Origin: UBA6182 sp964479585
GTDB lineage: Bacteria; Bacillota_I; Bacilli_A; Erysipelotrichales; Erysipelotrichaceae
Direction: 5' to 3'
NCBI GenBank assembly: GCA_964479585.1
Contig: CAYZMP010000009.1
Location: forward strand, 1-44,003
DNA: 44,003 bases
How positions within the stretch are numbered: position 1 is the first letter of the stretch; each line of letters begins with the position of its first letter. The notes beneath the pieces are model-generated. The model saw only the letters and a list, made by a program, of their open reading frames with translations, searched no databases and was not told where the DNA came from. Below are positions 8,308-16,793 of this stretch, piece after piece. A program made the position numbers and the translations under genes.

Positions 8308-8345
8308 TAAACAAAAAAGCCAACCACAAGTTTGTTGCAGTTGAC
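8308..8345 (-). terminator. Riboswitch-associated intrinsic terminator
   Basis: On the - strand, TCAACTGCAA pairs with TTGTGGTTGG across a CAAAC loop and is followed by CTTTTTTG. Its 5' arm shares the GTCAA bases that close the upstream aptamer. Ligand binding should therefore block the terminator and turn the gene on. Confidence 0.8.
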
Positions 8346-8412
8346 CCATCATAGCTTTCGCTTTAGACGTCTGACTTTGCGCCCTACACTTTCATATAGT
8401 TTGCCAATTAAT
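8340..8412 (-). promoter_or_regulatory. c-di-GMP-I riboswitch with terminator, ahead of the acidic-tail surface protein
   Basis: On the - strand the aptamer shows GGCAAAC, a CTATAT-GAAA-GTGTAG hairpin with GAAA tetraloop and GGGCGCAAAG. A second hairpin holds TCTAAA and TATGA on opposite sides, resembling the 11-nt tetraloop receptor of the classical fold. GGGTCAA then closes P1. This is closer to the textbook GEMM-I architecture than the two copies upstream of the CAP gene. Confidence 0.85.
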
Positions 8413-8419
8413 TTTCTCT

Positions 8420-8448
8420 ATCATAATGGATGGTAATAATAACGTCAA
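8420..8448 (-). promoter_or_regulatory. Promoter of the third c-di-GMP riboswitch
   Basis: TTGACG (8448-8443) and TATGAT (8425-8420) lie 17 bases apart on the - strand. The predicted transcript starts only a few bases before the aptamer. Confidence 0.75.
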
Positions 8449-8527
8449 TCCATATGCTTTGATAATCAAACATTTGTTATGATTGGTTCAATTTTAACAA
8501 CCTTCGGTTAGTAAATGGTTATAAAAA

Positions 8528-8561
8528 GAAAAAAGGTTGCACTTTATATGCAACCTTTCTA
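8528..8561 (-). terminator. Terminator after the vWA/InlB-repeat gene
   Basis: On the - strand, GGTTGCA-TATAAAG-TGCAACC is followed by TTTTTTC. It isolates the vWA gene from the downstream riboswitch unit. Confidence 0.85.
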
Positions 8562-8581
8562 ACTACCATGGCCGATAGTTG

Positions 8582-11500
8582 TTATTCTAGTTCTTCCTCT
8601 TTTCTTGTCATAAAGACAACAAGTAAACCAAGGATGAATAGTAGTAATCCTAAATCATTACGTGATTGATCACTCATATCAGGAATTTGAGTTTCCTCTT
8701 CTTCTTCAAACTCATCTTCATCCCCTAATACTTGACCCCAATCAGCATAGACTGTTACGTCTTGTCCAGGCATGGAATCAAACTGATCAAACTCAATGAG
8801 CAAGTCTTCATCAATATACCAACCTAAGAACACAAATCCTTCAAGTTCTGGTTGAGGTTCTACTACTGCTTCACCTTCGATAAAGACTACACTTGGTATT
8901 GTTAATCCTGGTTGGTTTGTAATAAATGTTAATACAAACTCTTCAGGTGCAAGTTCTTGCCATTGTGCATAAACGTAAATGTCTTGCGCTGGCAGATTAC
9001 TTAGCCCACCAGTATAAGCGCTTAAACCTTCAGCATCTACTGTCCATCCATCAAAGACAAATCCTGCTCTTGTAAAACTAACACCTTCTACACTTCCACC
9101 TACATTGAAGATTTGTTCTACTACATCTTCTTCTCCATAGTTAGGATCAAAGGTAAAGGTATAATCAATTGCTTCCCATTGTGCATAGACATAAATATCT
9201 TCTGCTGGTAAGTTTGTTAATCCACCTGTATATTCTGTTTCACCAGCTTCATCAAGTGTCCATCCAACAAAGTCATATCCGGTACGTGTAAAGCTAGTAC
9301 CCTCTACGCTACCACCTACGTTGAAGATTTGCTCTACTACATCTTCCTCTCCATAGTTAGGATCAAAGGTAAAGGTATAATCAATTGCTTCCCATTGTGC
9401 ATAGACATAAATATCTTCTGCTGGCAAGTTATCTAATCCACCGGTATATTCTGTTTCACCAGCTTCGTCAAGTGTCCATCCAACAAACTCATAACCTATG
9501 CGTGTAAAGCTTGTGCCTTCTACACTTCCACCTACGTTGAAGATTTGTTCTACTACATCTTCTTCTTCATAGTTAGGATCAAATGTAAAGGTATAATCGA
9601 TAACTTCCCACTGTGCATAGACTGTCACATCCATTGGAGGCATGTCATCAAACATTGGGAATAACTCTAATTGTGGTTCAATGAGCATGAGTGTATTCAC
9701 TTGAGGCATGAAATCAAAATTTGGATACCAGAACCAACCTAGGAAATTATATCCTGGGATACTAGGTACTGGAGCATCAACTGAATCTCCCATATTGAAT
9801 GTTTCATCAGGGTAACTTAATCCATCCATGTTTGTGACATATGTCAACGTGTAATCCTCTGCATCATAGATGACATCGATTGTTCTATCCGATGCATCCA
9901 TAGTTCCACTAACAACGAAGTCTCTTGGAATAAATCCTAAAACAAATGGTGAACCAATAGAATAGGTTGATCCAACAGCCATTTCATCGTCAACGTAAGA
10001 TGTTGCTAATGTATTACCTTCAACATCAATATAATTAATTGTCAACGTATAATCAATTGCAGTATATGTAACTGTAACCGTTACATCATCTGCTGGCATA
10101 GTGCCTGTGACTGCATCAATATCTACTGTGTATCCAGGTAGAACTGGTGACACTACATTGTAGCTATCTTCAAAGTTCAATGTATCCGTCACTGTAGCAG
10201 GTGCTGTTGCATTTCCACCATTTACAATATAATCAACAGTCAATGTATAATCAATTGCATTCCATTGTGCATAAACAGTTACGTTTTTAGGAGCTAGTTC
10301 AATAAATCCATCTACATATTCATCTATACCATCAACGTCCCATGTCCAGCCAACAAAATCATAACCTTCTCTTGTAAATGTTGGTTCATTGACACTACCG
10401 CCAACATTAAATCCTTGTACATCAGCATCTTGATCTCCACCATTTGGTACAAATGTAAATGTATAATCAATGGCATCATAGATGACATCAATTGTTTTAT
10501 CTTCTGCATCCATTTGACCAGTTACTGTTGCTGTTCTTGGCAAGTAACCTGCTACACTTGGTGATTCAACACTGAATGTATCATTTACATGCATTGTAGA
10601 GTTTACATAAGAAGTTGCTAATGTATTATCATCAACATCAATGTAATTAATTGTAAGAGTGTAATCAATTGGTTTAAAATTCGCAAAGTAAGTAGCAGCA
10701 ACATTTAAGCCGCCAACCATTGCTGGTATGAAGTCTAACACATCACCAACTTCATCATTAGATGAATTGGTCCAATTCACAAATTCATAACCATTTGAAG
10801 GGATGGCTGTCGAACCTTGAGCTTCCCCTGTAACGGGTGCTAATGTTTCACTATCTTCTGAAACGGTTCCCCCGATATTTGCGATATACTCAATTGTAAC
10901 AGCATCTTTTTCTCTAAAGTTCGCATAATATGTTGCAGCAAAGTTTAGGTCCTCACTATTTTTGGAAGGAACATAGTTAACTTCCGTTGATACAACATTA
11001 TCTTGTTCATCTGTCCAGTTTACAAACTCATATCCATTGCTTGCTGAAGCAATAGATCCTTGAGCTTCCCCTGTGGCTGGAGGCAACGATTCTTCATCTT
11101 CACTTACTGTACCACCTGTACGAGCCACATATTGAATCAATACATTTTCGTTTTCTTCAAAATGGGCGACATAGGTAGCAGCTACGTTTAGTCCATCCAC
11201 TTTCTCAGGAGTGAACTCTTCATCTACAGAAACTTGAGTGTTATCTTTCGTCCAACGGACAAAGCTATATCCAGGATTTGCTGTTGCTACTGATCCACCA
11301 GCAACACCTGTTACTGGACCAATTGTCTCACTATCTGGTGAAACACTTCCGCCTGTTTCTGCTTCATAGTTGATTGTAATGTTTGCATTTTCAGTAAAGT
11401 TTGCAATCCATTTCACGTCATTAGCAGGCATTGTGAACGAATAAGTTGTGTTTGAAGAACTTCCTGAACCACCATCCTCACTCCATCCACTAAAAGTGAA

Positions 11501-12862
11501 CCCTGCATTTGCTGTGGCTACAATATTTACTGTTTCATTTGGTAGATATCTACCTTCACCACTAACACTACCGCCAATTTCTGGATTGGCTTCAAGTTCC
11601 ACAATGTAACCTACTGGAACTTCTGGTTTTGGGAACTCTTTGGTTTGTGGTGTATTGTTTATATCCACATAATCTAAATCAGCCCACTCATTGGTTGGCC
11701 AAGTTCCACCAGGAGCATCATCATGTAATCGAACTTTGTATTTTAATACTCTTTGTTGATCTCCAACATTACCAACATTCCAAGTTAAAATGCGAGTAGT
11801 TGAGTCATACGATGTATCTTCTCCAGTATAATCATCTGAAATACCAACAAAGTCAAAGTGATCACCAATTTTATCGGTTACTACTGCATTGGTAGCTGCT
11901 AAAGAAATATTATCAGCAATCATCCCATATATGGTTTGAAGGTTTGATTCAGTTGCAGTATAGTATCCCATATTTTGAGATGCTTGTAATACATCTGCTC
12001 CTGCAGCATTAACTTCTAAACCAATCGAGAAGATATCATATCCTGCACTGATTGCTTGATTAGCATGCCACACAACAGAATCCTTTAAATTGAAAGTCTT
12101 AGTAAAACTTGCATCTGATCCAGTAAAACAATTTTGATCGGAGTTAACGGTTTTTGTAAATGTCATACTATTTCCTGATCCAACTCTTGTAGAATAATCA
12201 AAATTGTATCGACTACCAGTGTAATTGTTCTCAAAATCATTCGAATCTGCTTCACTTACTGTCAATCTACATGGTGGCCATGTAACGGTACCTGGGCCTG
12301 TATAAGTTCCAAGGACAAAGTCATAACCATATGTTGGTTCACCATCACTCATAAGAACAATAGCTTTATTTCGACCTGAAGGAGAACCTGCATCTAGCAT
12401 TTCTTTCGCTAACTTTATACCTCCTTCAATGTGAGTTCCGCCTGTAGCACTAAGTGCGTTAATTGCAGAATTAAGCAATGCTTCGCTATCTGTCAATACT
12501 TGTCTTTCAACAGGATTAGACGCAAAAGAAACAATGCCAATTTTATGACCTTGATTCCAACTGAGTACTTCATCCACGAAATTATTCGCAGCATTTTTTG
12601 CAGAAGTCATCCTACTTCCTTGCATACTTCCTGATGTATCAATTACCAACACAATATCAGTTGGAGTTACTTTCGGAACACCATCAATACTTAACGTAAT
12701 CTCGAAAACACCTTCATGACCTTCATCCCGTGTTTTATCGATTGTTACTGTACCAGGTTCTCCGGTTGTAGCTAGTACATTTGCTGGTGTATAAGCAATA
12801 CTACCAATAACCAACAATGTACTGACAGCTACCCTGTAAAGTCGTTTTATTATTTTATTCAT
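8582..12862 (-). CDS. Giant secreted von Willebrand A / InlB-repeat surface protein
   Basis: About 1,426 residues from ATG 12862. This start is chosen because the signal peptide begins MNKIIKRLYR and a GGAAG site precedes it; a longer reading begins 12 codons upstream. A signal peptide covers about 1-32. A vWA domain (about 60-330) has a full MIDAS: DTSGS, the Thr of GGTH and Asp of MSDGEPT. It contains the only two Cys I noticed. Then come four GG(S/T)VS-type repeats, MucBP-like INYIDV units and InlB/Listeria-type repeats ending VTVYAQW. The C-terminus has VLGDEDE, a Glu-rich run, IPDMSD, a hydrophobic helix and TRKEEELE. It is probably a metal-dependent adhesin. A terminator separates it from the riboswitch genes, and no riboswitch was found upstream of it. 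Confidence 0.85.
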   Translation of the reverse strand: MNKIIKRLYRVAVSTLLVIGSIAYTPANVLATTGEPGTVTIDKTRDEGHEGVFEITLSIDGVPKVTPTDIVLVIDTSGSMQGSRMTSAKNAANNFVDEVLSWNQGHKIGIVSFASNPVERQVLTDSEALLNSAINALSATGGTHIEGGIKLAKEMLDAGSPSGRNKAIVLMSDGEPTYGYDFVLGTYTGPGTVTWPPCRLTVSEADSNDFENNYTGSRYNFDYSTRVGSGNSMTFTKTVNSDQNCFTGSDASFTKTFNLKDSVVWHANQAISAGYDIFSIGLEVNAAGADVLQASQNMGYYTATESNLQTIYGMIADNISLAATNAVVTDKIGDHFDFVGISDDYTGEDTSYDSTTRILTWNVGNVGDQQRVLKYKVRLHDDAPGGTWPTNEWADLDYVDINNTPQTKEFPKPEVPVGYIVELEANPEIGGSVSGEGRYLPNETVNIVATANAGFTFSGWSEDGGSGSSSNTTYSFTMPANDVKWIANFTENANITINYEAETGGSVSPDSETIGPVTGVAGGSVATANPGYSFVRWTKDNTQVSVDEEFTPEKVDGLNVAATYVAHFEENENVLIQYVARTGGTVSEDEESLPPATGEAQGSIASASNGYEFVNWTDEQDNVVSTEVNYVPSKNSEDLNFAATYYANFREKDAVTIEYIANIGGTVSEDSETLAPVTGEAQGSTAIPSNGYEFVNWTNSSNDEVGDVLDFIPAMVGGLNVAATYFANFKPIDYTLTINYIDVDDNTLATSYVNSTMHVNDTFSVESPSVAGYLPRTATVTGQMDAEDKTIDVIYDAIDYTFTFVPNGGDQDADVQGFNVGGSVNEPTFTREGYDFVGWTWDVDGIDEYVDGFIELAPKNVTVYAQWNAIDYTLTVDYIVNGGNATAPATVTDTLNFEDSYNVVSPVLPGYTVDIDAVTGTMPADDVTVTVTYTAIDYTLTINYIDVEGNTLATSYVDDEMAVGSTYSIGSPFVLGFIPRDFVVSGTMDASDRTIDVIYDAEDYTLTYVTNMDGLSYPDETFNMGDSVDAPVPSIPGYNFLGWFWYPNFDFMPQVNTLMLIEPQLELFPMFDDMPPMDVTVYAQWEVIDYTFTFDPNYEEEDVVEQIFNVGGSVEGTSFTRIGYEFVGWTLDEAGETEYTGGLDNLPAEDIYVYAQWEAIDYTFTFDPNYGEEDVVEQIFNVGGSVEGTSFTRTGYDFVGWTLDEAGETEYTGGLTNLPAEDIYVYAQWEAIDYTFTFDPNYGEEDVVEQIFNVGGSVEGVSFTRAGFVFDGWTVDAEGLSAYTGGLSNLPAQDIYVYAQWQELAPEEFVLTFITNQPGLTIPSVVFIEGEAVVEPQPELEGFVFLGWYIDEDLLIEFDQFDSMPGQDVTVYADWGQVLGDEDEFEEEEETQIPDMSDQSRNDLGLLLFILGLLVVFMTRKEEELE
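8961..9608 (-). repeat. Three 216-bp tandem repeats (72-residue InlB-type modules)
   Basis: The segment CATTGTGCAT and its near-identical copies fall at 8961, 9177, 9393 and 9609 (+ strand), an exact 216-bp period. Each unit encodes FTFDPNY, VVEQIFNVGGSVEG, FTR, GWT, YTGGL and YVYAQW. The middle and third units are almost identical in DNA, which points to recent duplication or gene conversion. Confidence 0.9.
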
Positions 12863-13313
12863 CGACTTTTTCACTTCCTTTCTTTTTTTTATACTCATAA
12901 TCTATTGAAACTTTCTTTCCCTTATCCTTTATCAACCATTCTATCTCTGATCCATCAAGAGCAACCATTTCCATCCCCATGGAATGCTTGCCTTTCTCAA
13001 AATGGATTGGTGGATGGTTAGACAACAGTAGGGCTGCACCACGCGAAACAAGAATATTACTTTCTTTATAATCTACGTGGTATGTTCTACTTGATTTGTT
13101 ATGGTACCCCCATATAATATGATAGGTTCCATCATCCAATACTTGGATGTTTGAAACAAAAACTTCGATGGGGTTGTTGTTAAATTTGTAGACAATGATT
13201 GCCATCACTACAAACAATGCCATAAACATAAAGTAGAGAATAAGTGTTGATTCATTAATCGATACAACACTGATAATAGGGTGTAAGATACTTATCATTT
13301 GTTTAATTAACAC
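12855..13313 (-). CDS. Small single-pass membrane protein overlapping the vWA gene
   Basis: About 152 residues. One strong membrane segment (about 22-43, LYFMFMALFVVMAIIVYKF) is followed by a roughly 110-residue beta-rich domain with a Lys-rich end (KKKKGSEKVDE). I do not recognise the family. A GTG at 13313 is the best start: GAGAGGTGAT, a near-perfect Shine-Dalgarno, lies about seven bases upstream. The GTG at 13325 and ATG at 13322 are inside or too close to that site. Its stop overlaps the vWA protein start by eight bases. The two are therefore co-transcribed and coupled, suggesting a partner or export/assembly role, though that is inference. Confidence 0.6.
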   Translation of the reverse strand: MLIKQMISILHPIISVVSINESTLILYFMFMALFVVMAIIVYKFNNNPIEVFVSNIQVLDDGTYHIIWGYHNKSSRTYHVDYKESNILVSRGAALLLSNHPPIHFEKGKHSMGMEMVALDGSEIEWLIKDKGKKVSIDYEYKKKKGSEKVDE

Positions 13314-13390
13314 AAAGCACATCACCTCTCTTTTTGTAGATTACACCACCATTATGAAGCTTTCACGTTAGAATTCGGTTAGAAAGATAA

Positions 13391-13424
13391 GTAAAAAAAA
13401 GCTCTAACACTTGTTTAGAGCTTA
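13391..13424 (-). terminator. Terminator after the SARP-like regulator
   Basis: On the - strand, AAGCTCTAA-ACAAGTG-TTAGAGCTT is followed by a T run of about eight, placed just after the regulator stop codon. Confidence 0.85.
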
Positions 13425-13426
13425 AC

Positions 13427-14602
13427 TTATATTTTTTTCGATAATTGTGTAATATGATGCTTTAATGTTATCAGCGGGATTTCTGCATTGGATTTGTAAT
13501 TCTTTTTAACTCGATTGACAATATTGTCAATGTTATTACAAGCCTCGCAAGGTATTAGTATCACACATTGCTTAGGATTCATTCTTGTAAACACATCTCC
13601 TTTTCTAAGTGATGATTGAATCGCAAATATTAAATCCTCCATAATGGTGTTACTTTGCTGGTGAGAAAATGAGTCTGGAATTTCAAAAAGGACAACATAA
13701 TAACTTGCATGATCACGTTCAGATGATCGCTTTGCAATCTGATAATACCTTTTAAAAACTTCATAGTCACAATAATAACTACCTTCACTTTGAAAATCAT
13801 CAAGCTCATTCATGAGTTGGTTCATGTTGACATGATTTATTTGTTCTTGTTTGATAATGAATGTATACAAGTCTTTTACTTTCGGTGATAAAGATGTTTG
13901 AACTTCCTTATGAAAATGACCAATCAACCATTGATAATATTCTATGGCATCTCGATATCGTTTTAATGAGATTAAACCAATTAAGTAATAATAGTGATGA
14001 TCTTCATACAAAGGATCTACCTGTGTCGCTTTCTGGGCAATGATAACAAGCTGATTAAACTCACTTTGCTCATGAGCATATTGCATCAATTGAATGACAC
14101 TTGCATTGTATGTTGACTTATAGTATTCACGGATGGAATGACACCACATAACATCTACACTATTCTGCAAAAATGGTTTGTCAATTATGTCGATTAGTTG
14201 TCCAAGTATTTCCATTTTCTGTTTTATACTTATATCCTTTTGTTTTGACATTGAAAGCAATTGATCTGCCTTTTCTAAGTCGCAAGTCATCAAAATTAGG
14301 GGATTAATAGAGTATCCATTCTTTTTTGTAATTACAAGCTGTTCATCAAAAAAAGATTCCTTCTCTAAAAGTGATCTTAATCTATGAACAGAAAACTTCA
14401 AAGCACTTTCAGGATTGTTTGTGTTTGGCCATAAAGTATCAATCAGTTGCTCCTTTGCTATTACCTGATGACGATGACAAATTAAAAACTCCAAAAGGTG
14501 TATTAAGTTTTTACTTAGCACATCTGTTGGCTTGAATACTAAATCATTTTTCTTAAATGTCAGTTCACCAAAAACATTGACATAAACTCCATGTTGTTGC
14601 AT
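13427..14602 (-). CDS. SARP/BTAD-type transcriptional regulator with degenerate GGDEF-like tail
   Basis: A 391-residue protein. Residues 1-95 are an OmpR-type winged helix (KEQLIDTLWPN, SALKFSVHRLRSLL, GYSINP). Residues about 100-255 are a helical BTAD/TPR-like region (ATQVDPLYEDHHYYYLIGLISLKRYRDAIEYY). Residues about 280-391 resemble a GGDEF-fold domain, with LRKGDVFTRMNPKQCVILIP where cyclases have the R(Y/I)GGDEF strand-loop. The catalytic signature is missing, so no cyclase activity is expected. It is likely a DNA-binding activator or repressor of nearby surface genes. It has its own consensus promoter and is divergent from a lipoprotein gene. The ATG 14602 follows AGGGGG at an unusually long 12-base distance. 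Confidence 0.75.
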   Translation of the reverse strand: MQQHGVYVNVFGELTFKKNDLVFKPTDVLSKNLIHLLEFLICHRHQVIAKEQLIDTLWPNTNNPESALKFSVHRLRSLLEKESFFDEQLVITKKNGYSINPLILMTCDLEKADQLLSMSKQKDISIKQKMEILGQLIDIIDKPFLQNSVDVMWCHSIREYYKSTYNASVIQLMQYAHEQSEFNQLVIIAQKATQVDPLYEDHHYYYLIGLISLKRYRDAIEYYQWLIGHFHKEVQTSLSPKVKDLYTFIIKQEQINHVNMNQLMNELDDFQSEGSYYCDYEVFKRYYQIAKRSSERDHASYYVVLFEIPDSFSHQQSNTIMEDLIFAIQSSLRKGDVFTRMNPKQCVILIPCEACNNIDNIVNRVKKNYKSNAEIPLITLKHHITQLSKKI

Positions 14603-14643
14603 TGTCAGTGGAGACCCCCTAACATTACCCCTTGATGTAACAA

Positions 14644-14672
14644 ATTATAAACAAATATTAATCATCATTCAA
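14644..14672 (-). promoter_or_regulatory. Promoter of the SARP-like regulator
   Basis: TTGAAT (14672-14667) and a perfect TATAAT (14649-14644) are 17 bases apart on the - strand. Confidence 0.75.
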
Positions 14673-14770
14673 GTTTGATACTTTTTTGTCTTTTTAATCA
14701 AACATTATTCTATTTATTTTCACAAAAAAAAGAGTACAATAAAGTCAAAGAACAAAGAAAGGGTAACACC

Positions 14771-15547
14771 ATGAAAGGGATAAAATTAATAACTGTGCTA
14801 CTACTTGTTTTTGTTGTTGGATGCTCATCGAATAATAATGCTAATCCTGACCCCAACAACAATCAAGAACCAAATGATGAATATGTCATCAAAACATTAG
14901 AGAAGTATCCAATTGATTTATTGCCGCTGTATGAAGTTATTCGTGTTAACTCCAATGATTATCATGTCCGAGAAGACAAAGGATTTATCATAGGAAAAGA
15001 CTTGTATGCCATCAATTTTGAATCAAGTGCCGATATTGATGACATTGCTGAGTACTATCGAGAACTAGTGGATGAGGTTGATCCAGATATGGATTACGAC
15101 ACGTATAATTTTAGTGGTATCATCGATAATAGAAGAATCAACTTCTTTATTCAAGAAGGATACGCAGATAATGCTGTGGGTAATGATGTGATGCTGAGCA
15201 TCGGTGCTGATCCTAGTGAATATGCCGATACAAACATGTATTTCAATACATACCCACAACTTATAGAGGTGTTTGGGTATGATAACTCCATCGAATACAC
15301 ATACACAGAAAACTACACGTTTGACTATGTACGCTATGTCATATCGTATTTCACAAAACTAAGCAAAGATGAAGTATTTGACCACTATCGTGAGCTTTAT
15401 AAGGACAAAGAAAACTTCACTGAACAACAAAGTACAGAAACAACCTATACAATGTATTGGTATGATCAAGGTTACTTGGTGCAAGTCTATTTTAATGACT
15501 ATAGCGAGAACAAAGGTATGTCAATATCGGTTGAAAAAAGAAACTAA
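14771..15547 (+). CDS. Lipoprotein of unknown function with a duplicated domain
   Basis: A 258-residue protein starting at ATG 14771 behind AAAGGG. The open frame runs further upstream, but the lipoprotein signal MKGIKLITVLLLVFVVGC begins here, with Cys 18 as the lipidation site. An Asn/Pro-rich linker follows. The mature part seems to hold two related units of about 100 residues, each with an Asp/Glu-rich helix ending in YYREL or HYREL followed by a beta-rich segment (about 95-160 and 205-258). I do not recognise the family. It is divergently placed from the SARP-like regulator and is a possible target of it. A TACAAT at 14735-14740 is a candidate -10 box with no clear -35. Confidence 0.75.
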   Translation: MKGIKLITVLLLVFVVGCSSNNNANPDPNNNQEPNDEYVIKTLEKYPIDLLPLYEVIRVNSNDYHVREDKGFIIGKDLYAINFESSADIDDIAEYYRELVDEVDPDMDYDTYNFSGIIDNRRINFFIQEGYADNAVGNDVMLSIGADPSEYADTNMYFNTYPQLIEVFGYDNSIEYTYTENYTFDYVRYVISYFTKLSKDEVFDHYRELYKDKENFTEQQSTETTYTMYWYDQGYLVQVYFNDYSENKGMSISVEKRN

Positions 15548-15587
15548 AAAAGATTGGTGAGAATTATTTCTCTACCAATCTTTTTTC
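15545..15587. terminator. Bidirectional terminator overlapping the 3' end of the DUF438 gene
   Basis: AGATTGGT(G/A)GAGAA and its complement form a stem of about 13 bp, with T runs on both strands (15581-15586 on +, 15545-15550 on -). The last codons and stop of the DUF438 gene lie inside the stem. Confidence 0.85.
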
Positions 15588-16730
15588 TCCTATTAAGGAT
15601 TGAATATCCGTAATGTCTTGGGTAACTTCAAGTGTCCCTAAAAACTTTCCTTGAGGATTTCTCACTGCAAAATAGCGAATGTGGACAAATCGTTCTCTAA
15701 ATTGAATCCAAAAATCTTCATTGTCTTTTTTTCCTGTTCTTAAATCATTCACAATATCTAATACGACATCCACACTTTGTGGAGGATGACACAAATGGAC
15801 TGGTCGATTAATGACTGATGGTGGTCGATCAAAGATTCTTTCTTTTCCCTGAGTTACAAACTTCACGCGATCACTTGCATCAACGTATGTCATGTCAAAT
15901 GGAACAGTATTAAAGATAGCATTAATCTCTTCTGGGTTTAAACGCCCTAAACTCATTGGAATATCTGTATCGGATAAAGCTTCATCAACGTCAACTTTTG
16001 GTTGATATTTCTCATTAGCACCATGCTCTAAACTTAAAGCAATGTCTTTAATCTCATCTTGCTGTAGCTTCTCTTGCAACATCGGAAATAAAATATTGTT
16101 TTCTTTAACAAGCATTTCATCAACCATGTGCACTGTTTCAGCCAGGGCTTCTTTAATTACTTGTGCACTTGTCTCTTCATTGGCTGCTTTTTTAGCTTTA
16201 CGTATACCTTCACGAATTTGATTATCTACACCCCACATCACTTGCGGAATGGTGTCGATACCACGTTTTTCTAAAAATGGAAACAATATATTTTCCTTTT
16301 TAGCATAATGTTTTTCAGTAAATGTAAAATCATCAGTCAAATCAGAAACAAACACTTGGATTTCTTCAAAAGACAAGTCTTCTTTCTCTAAGATTGCTTT
16401 GGCATTATCAACCCACTGCGCAATCTTTTCATTGTCTTCTTCAAACTCACTTAATGGATTCACGGTTAACATATCACTATGCAACTGTTGTAGTGATCCC
16501 TTAAAAATAGATGCATGAACATCACACAAGCTTTGAATTTCTTCAATGCTTACACCCTCTTGTACAAGGTTGTACTCCATTTGTGCAAGTTCTGCACCAG
16601 TAATGGTTCCAAACTCACTTTTAAACTCCGCCTCAATCTCGTCACGATTACCTTCATTGTTATGTAATCGTTTGATTAAGTCTTTTAGTTTTTTTTCTTT
16701 TTTGCTTTGGTTATTAATTAACTCACTCAT
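15564..16730 (-). CDS. DUF438 / hemerythrin-like / PAS domain protein
   Basis: About 388 residues from ATG 16730. This start is six bases after AGAGGTG, and a GTG three codons upstream lies inside that site. Residues about 15-80 are DUF438 (IKRLHNN, FGTITGAELAQMEYNLVQEG). Residues about 90-235 are a four-helix hemerythrin-like domain with HASIFKG, HYAKKENILFPFLE and a repeated KENNILFPML, the His/Glu pattern of a di-iron centre. Residues about 260-385 are a PAS domain (FNTVPFDMTYVD, GRLNPEEI, GTLEVTQDIT). Such proteins are thought to sense or scavenge O2 or NO in anaerobes. An FNR/CRP-type operator sits at the class II activation position upstream. Confidence 0.85.
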   Translation of the reverse strand: MSELINNQSKKEKKLKDLIKRLHNNEGNRDEIEAEFKSEFGTITGAELAQMEYNLVQEGVSIEEIQSLCDVHASIFKGSLQQLHSDMLTVNPLSEFEEDNEKIAQWVDNAKAILEKEDLSFEEIQVFVSDLTDDFTFTEKHYAKKENILFPFLEKRGIDTIPQVMWGVDNQIREGIRKAKKAANEETSAQVIKEALAETVHMVDEMLVKENNILFPMLQEKLQQDEIKDIALSLEHGANEKYQPKVDVDEALSDTDIPMSLGRLNPEEINAIFNTVPFDMTYVDASDRVKFVTQGKERIFDRPPSVINRPVHLCHPPQSVDVVLDIVNDLRTGKKDNEDFWIQFRERFVHIRYFAVRNPQGKFLGTLEVTQDITDIQSLIGEKRLVEK

Positions 16731-16750
16731 ATTCTTCACCTCTACTTGCT

Positions 16751-16793
16751 ATTATATATTGTGACTAATCTATTTAATGTGATATACATCACA
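16751..16793 (-). promoter_or_regulatory. FNR/CRP-type operator and promoter of the DUF438 gene
   Basis: TGTGA-TATACA-TCACA at 16778-16793 is a perfect inverted repeat around a 6-base centre. On the - strand TATAAT lies at 16756-16751 with no recognisable -35. A start seven bases on (16744) puts the operator centre at -41.5, the standard class II activator position. It overlaps the stop codon of the FNR-like gene. Confidence 0.75.

Noticed and set aside
8294..8329. Upstream extension of the acidic-tail protein by 12 residues
   Set aside because: The bases belong to the riboswitch terminator and ribosome site; the signal peptide begins at 8293.
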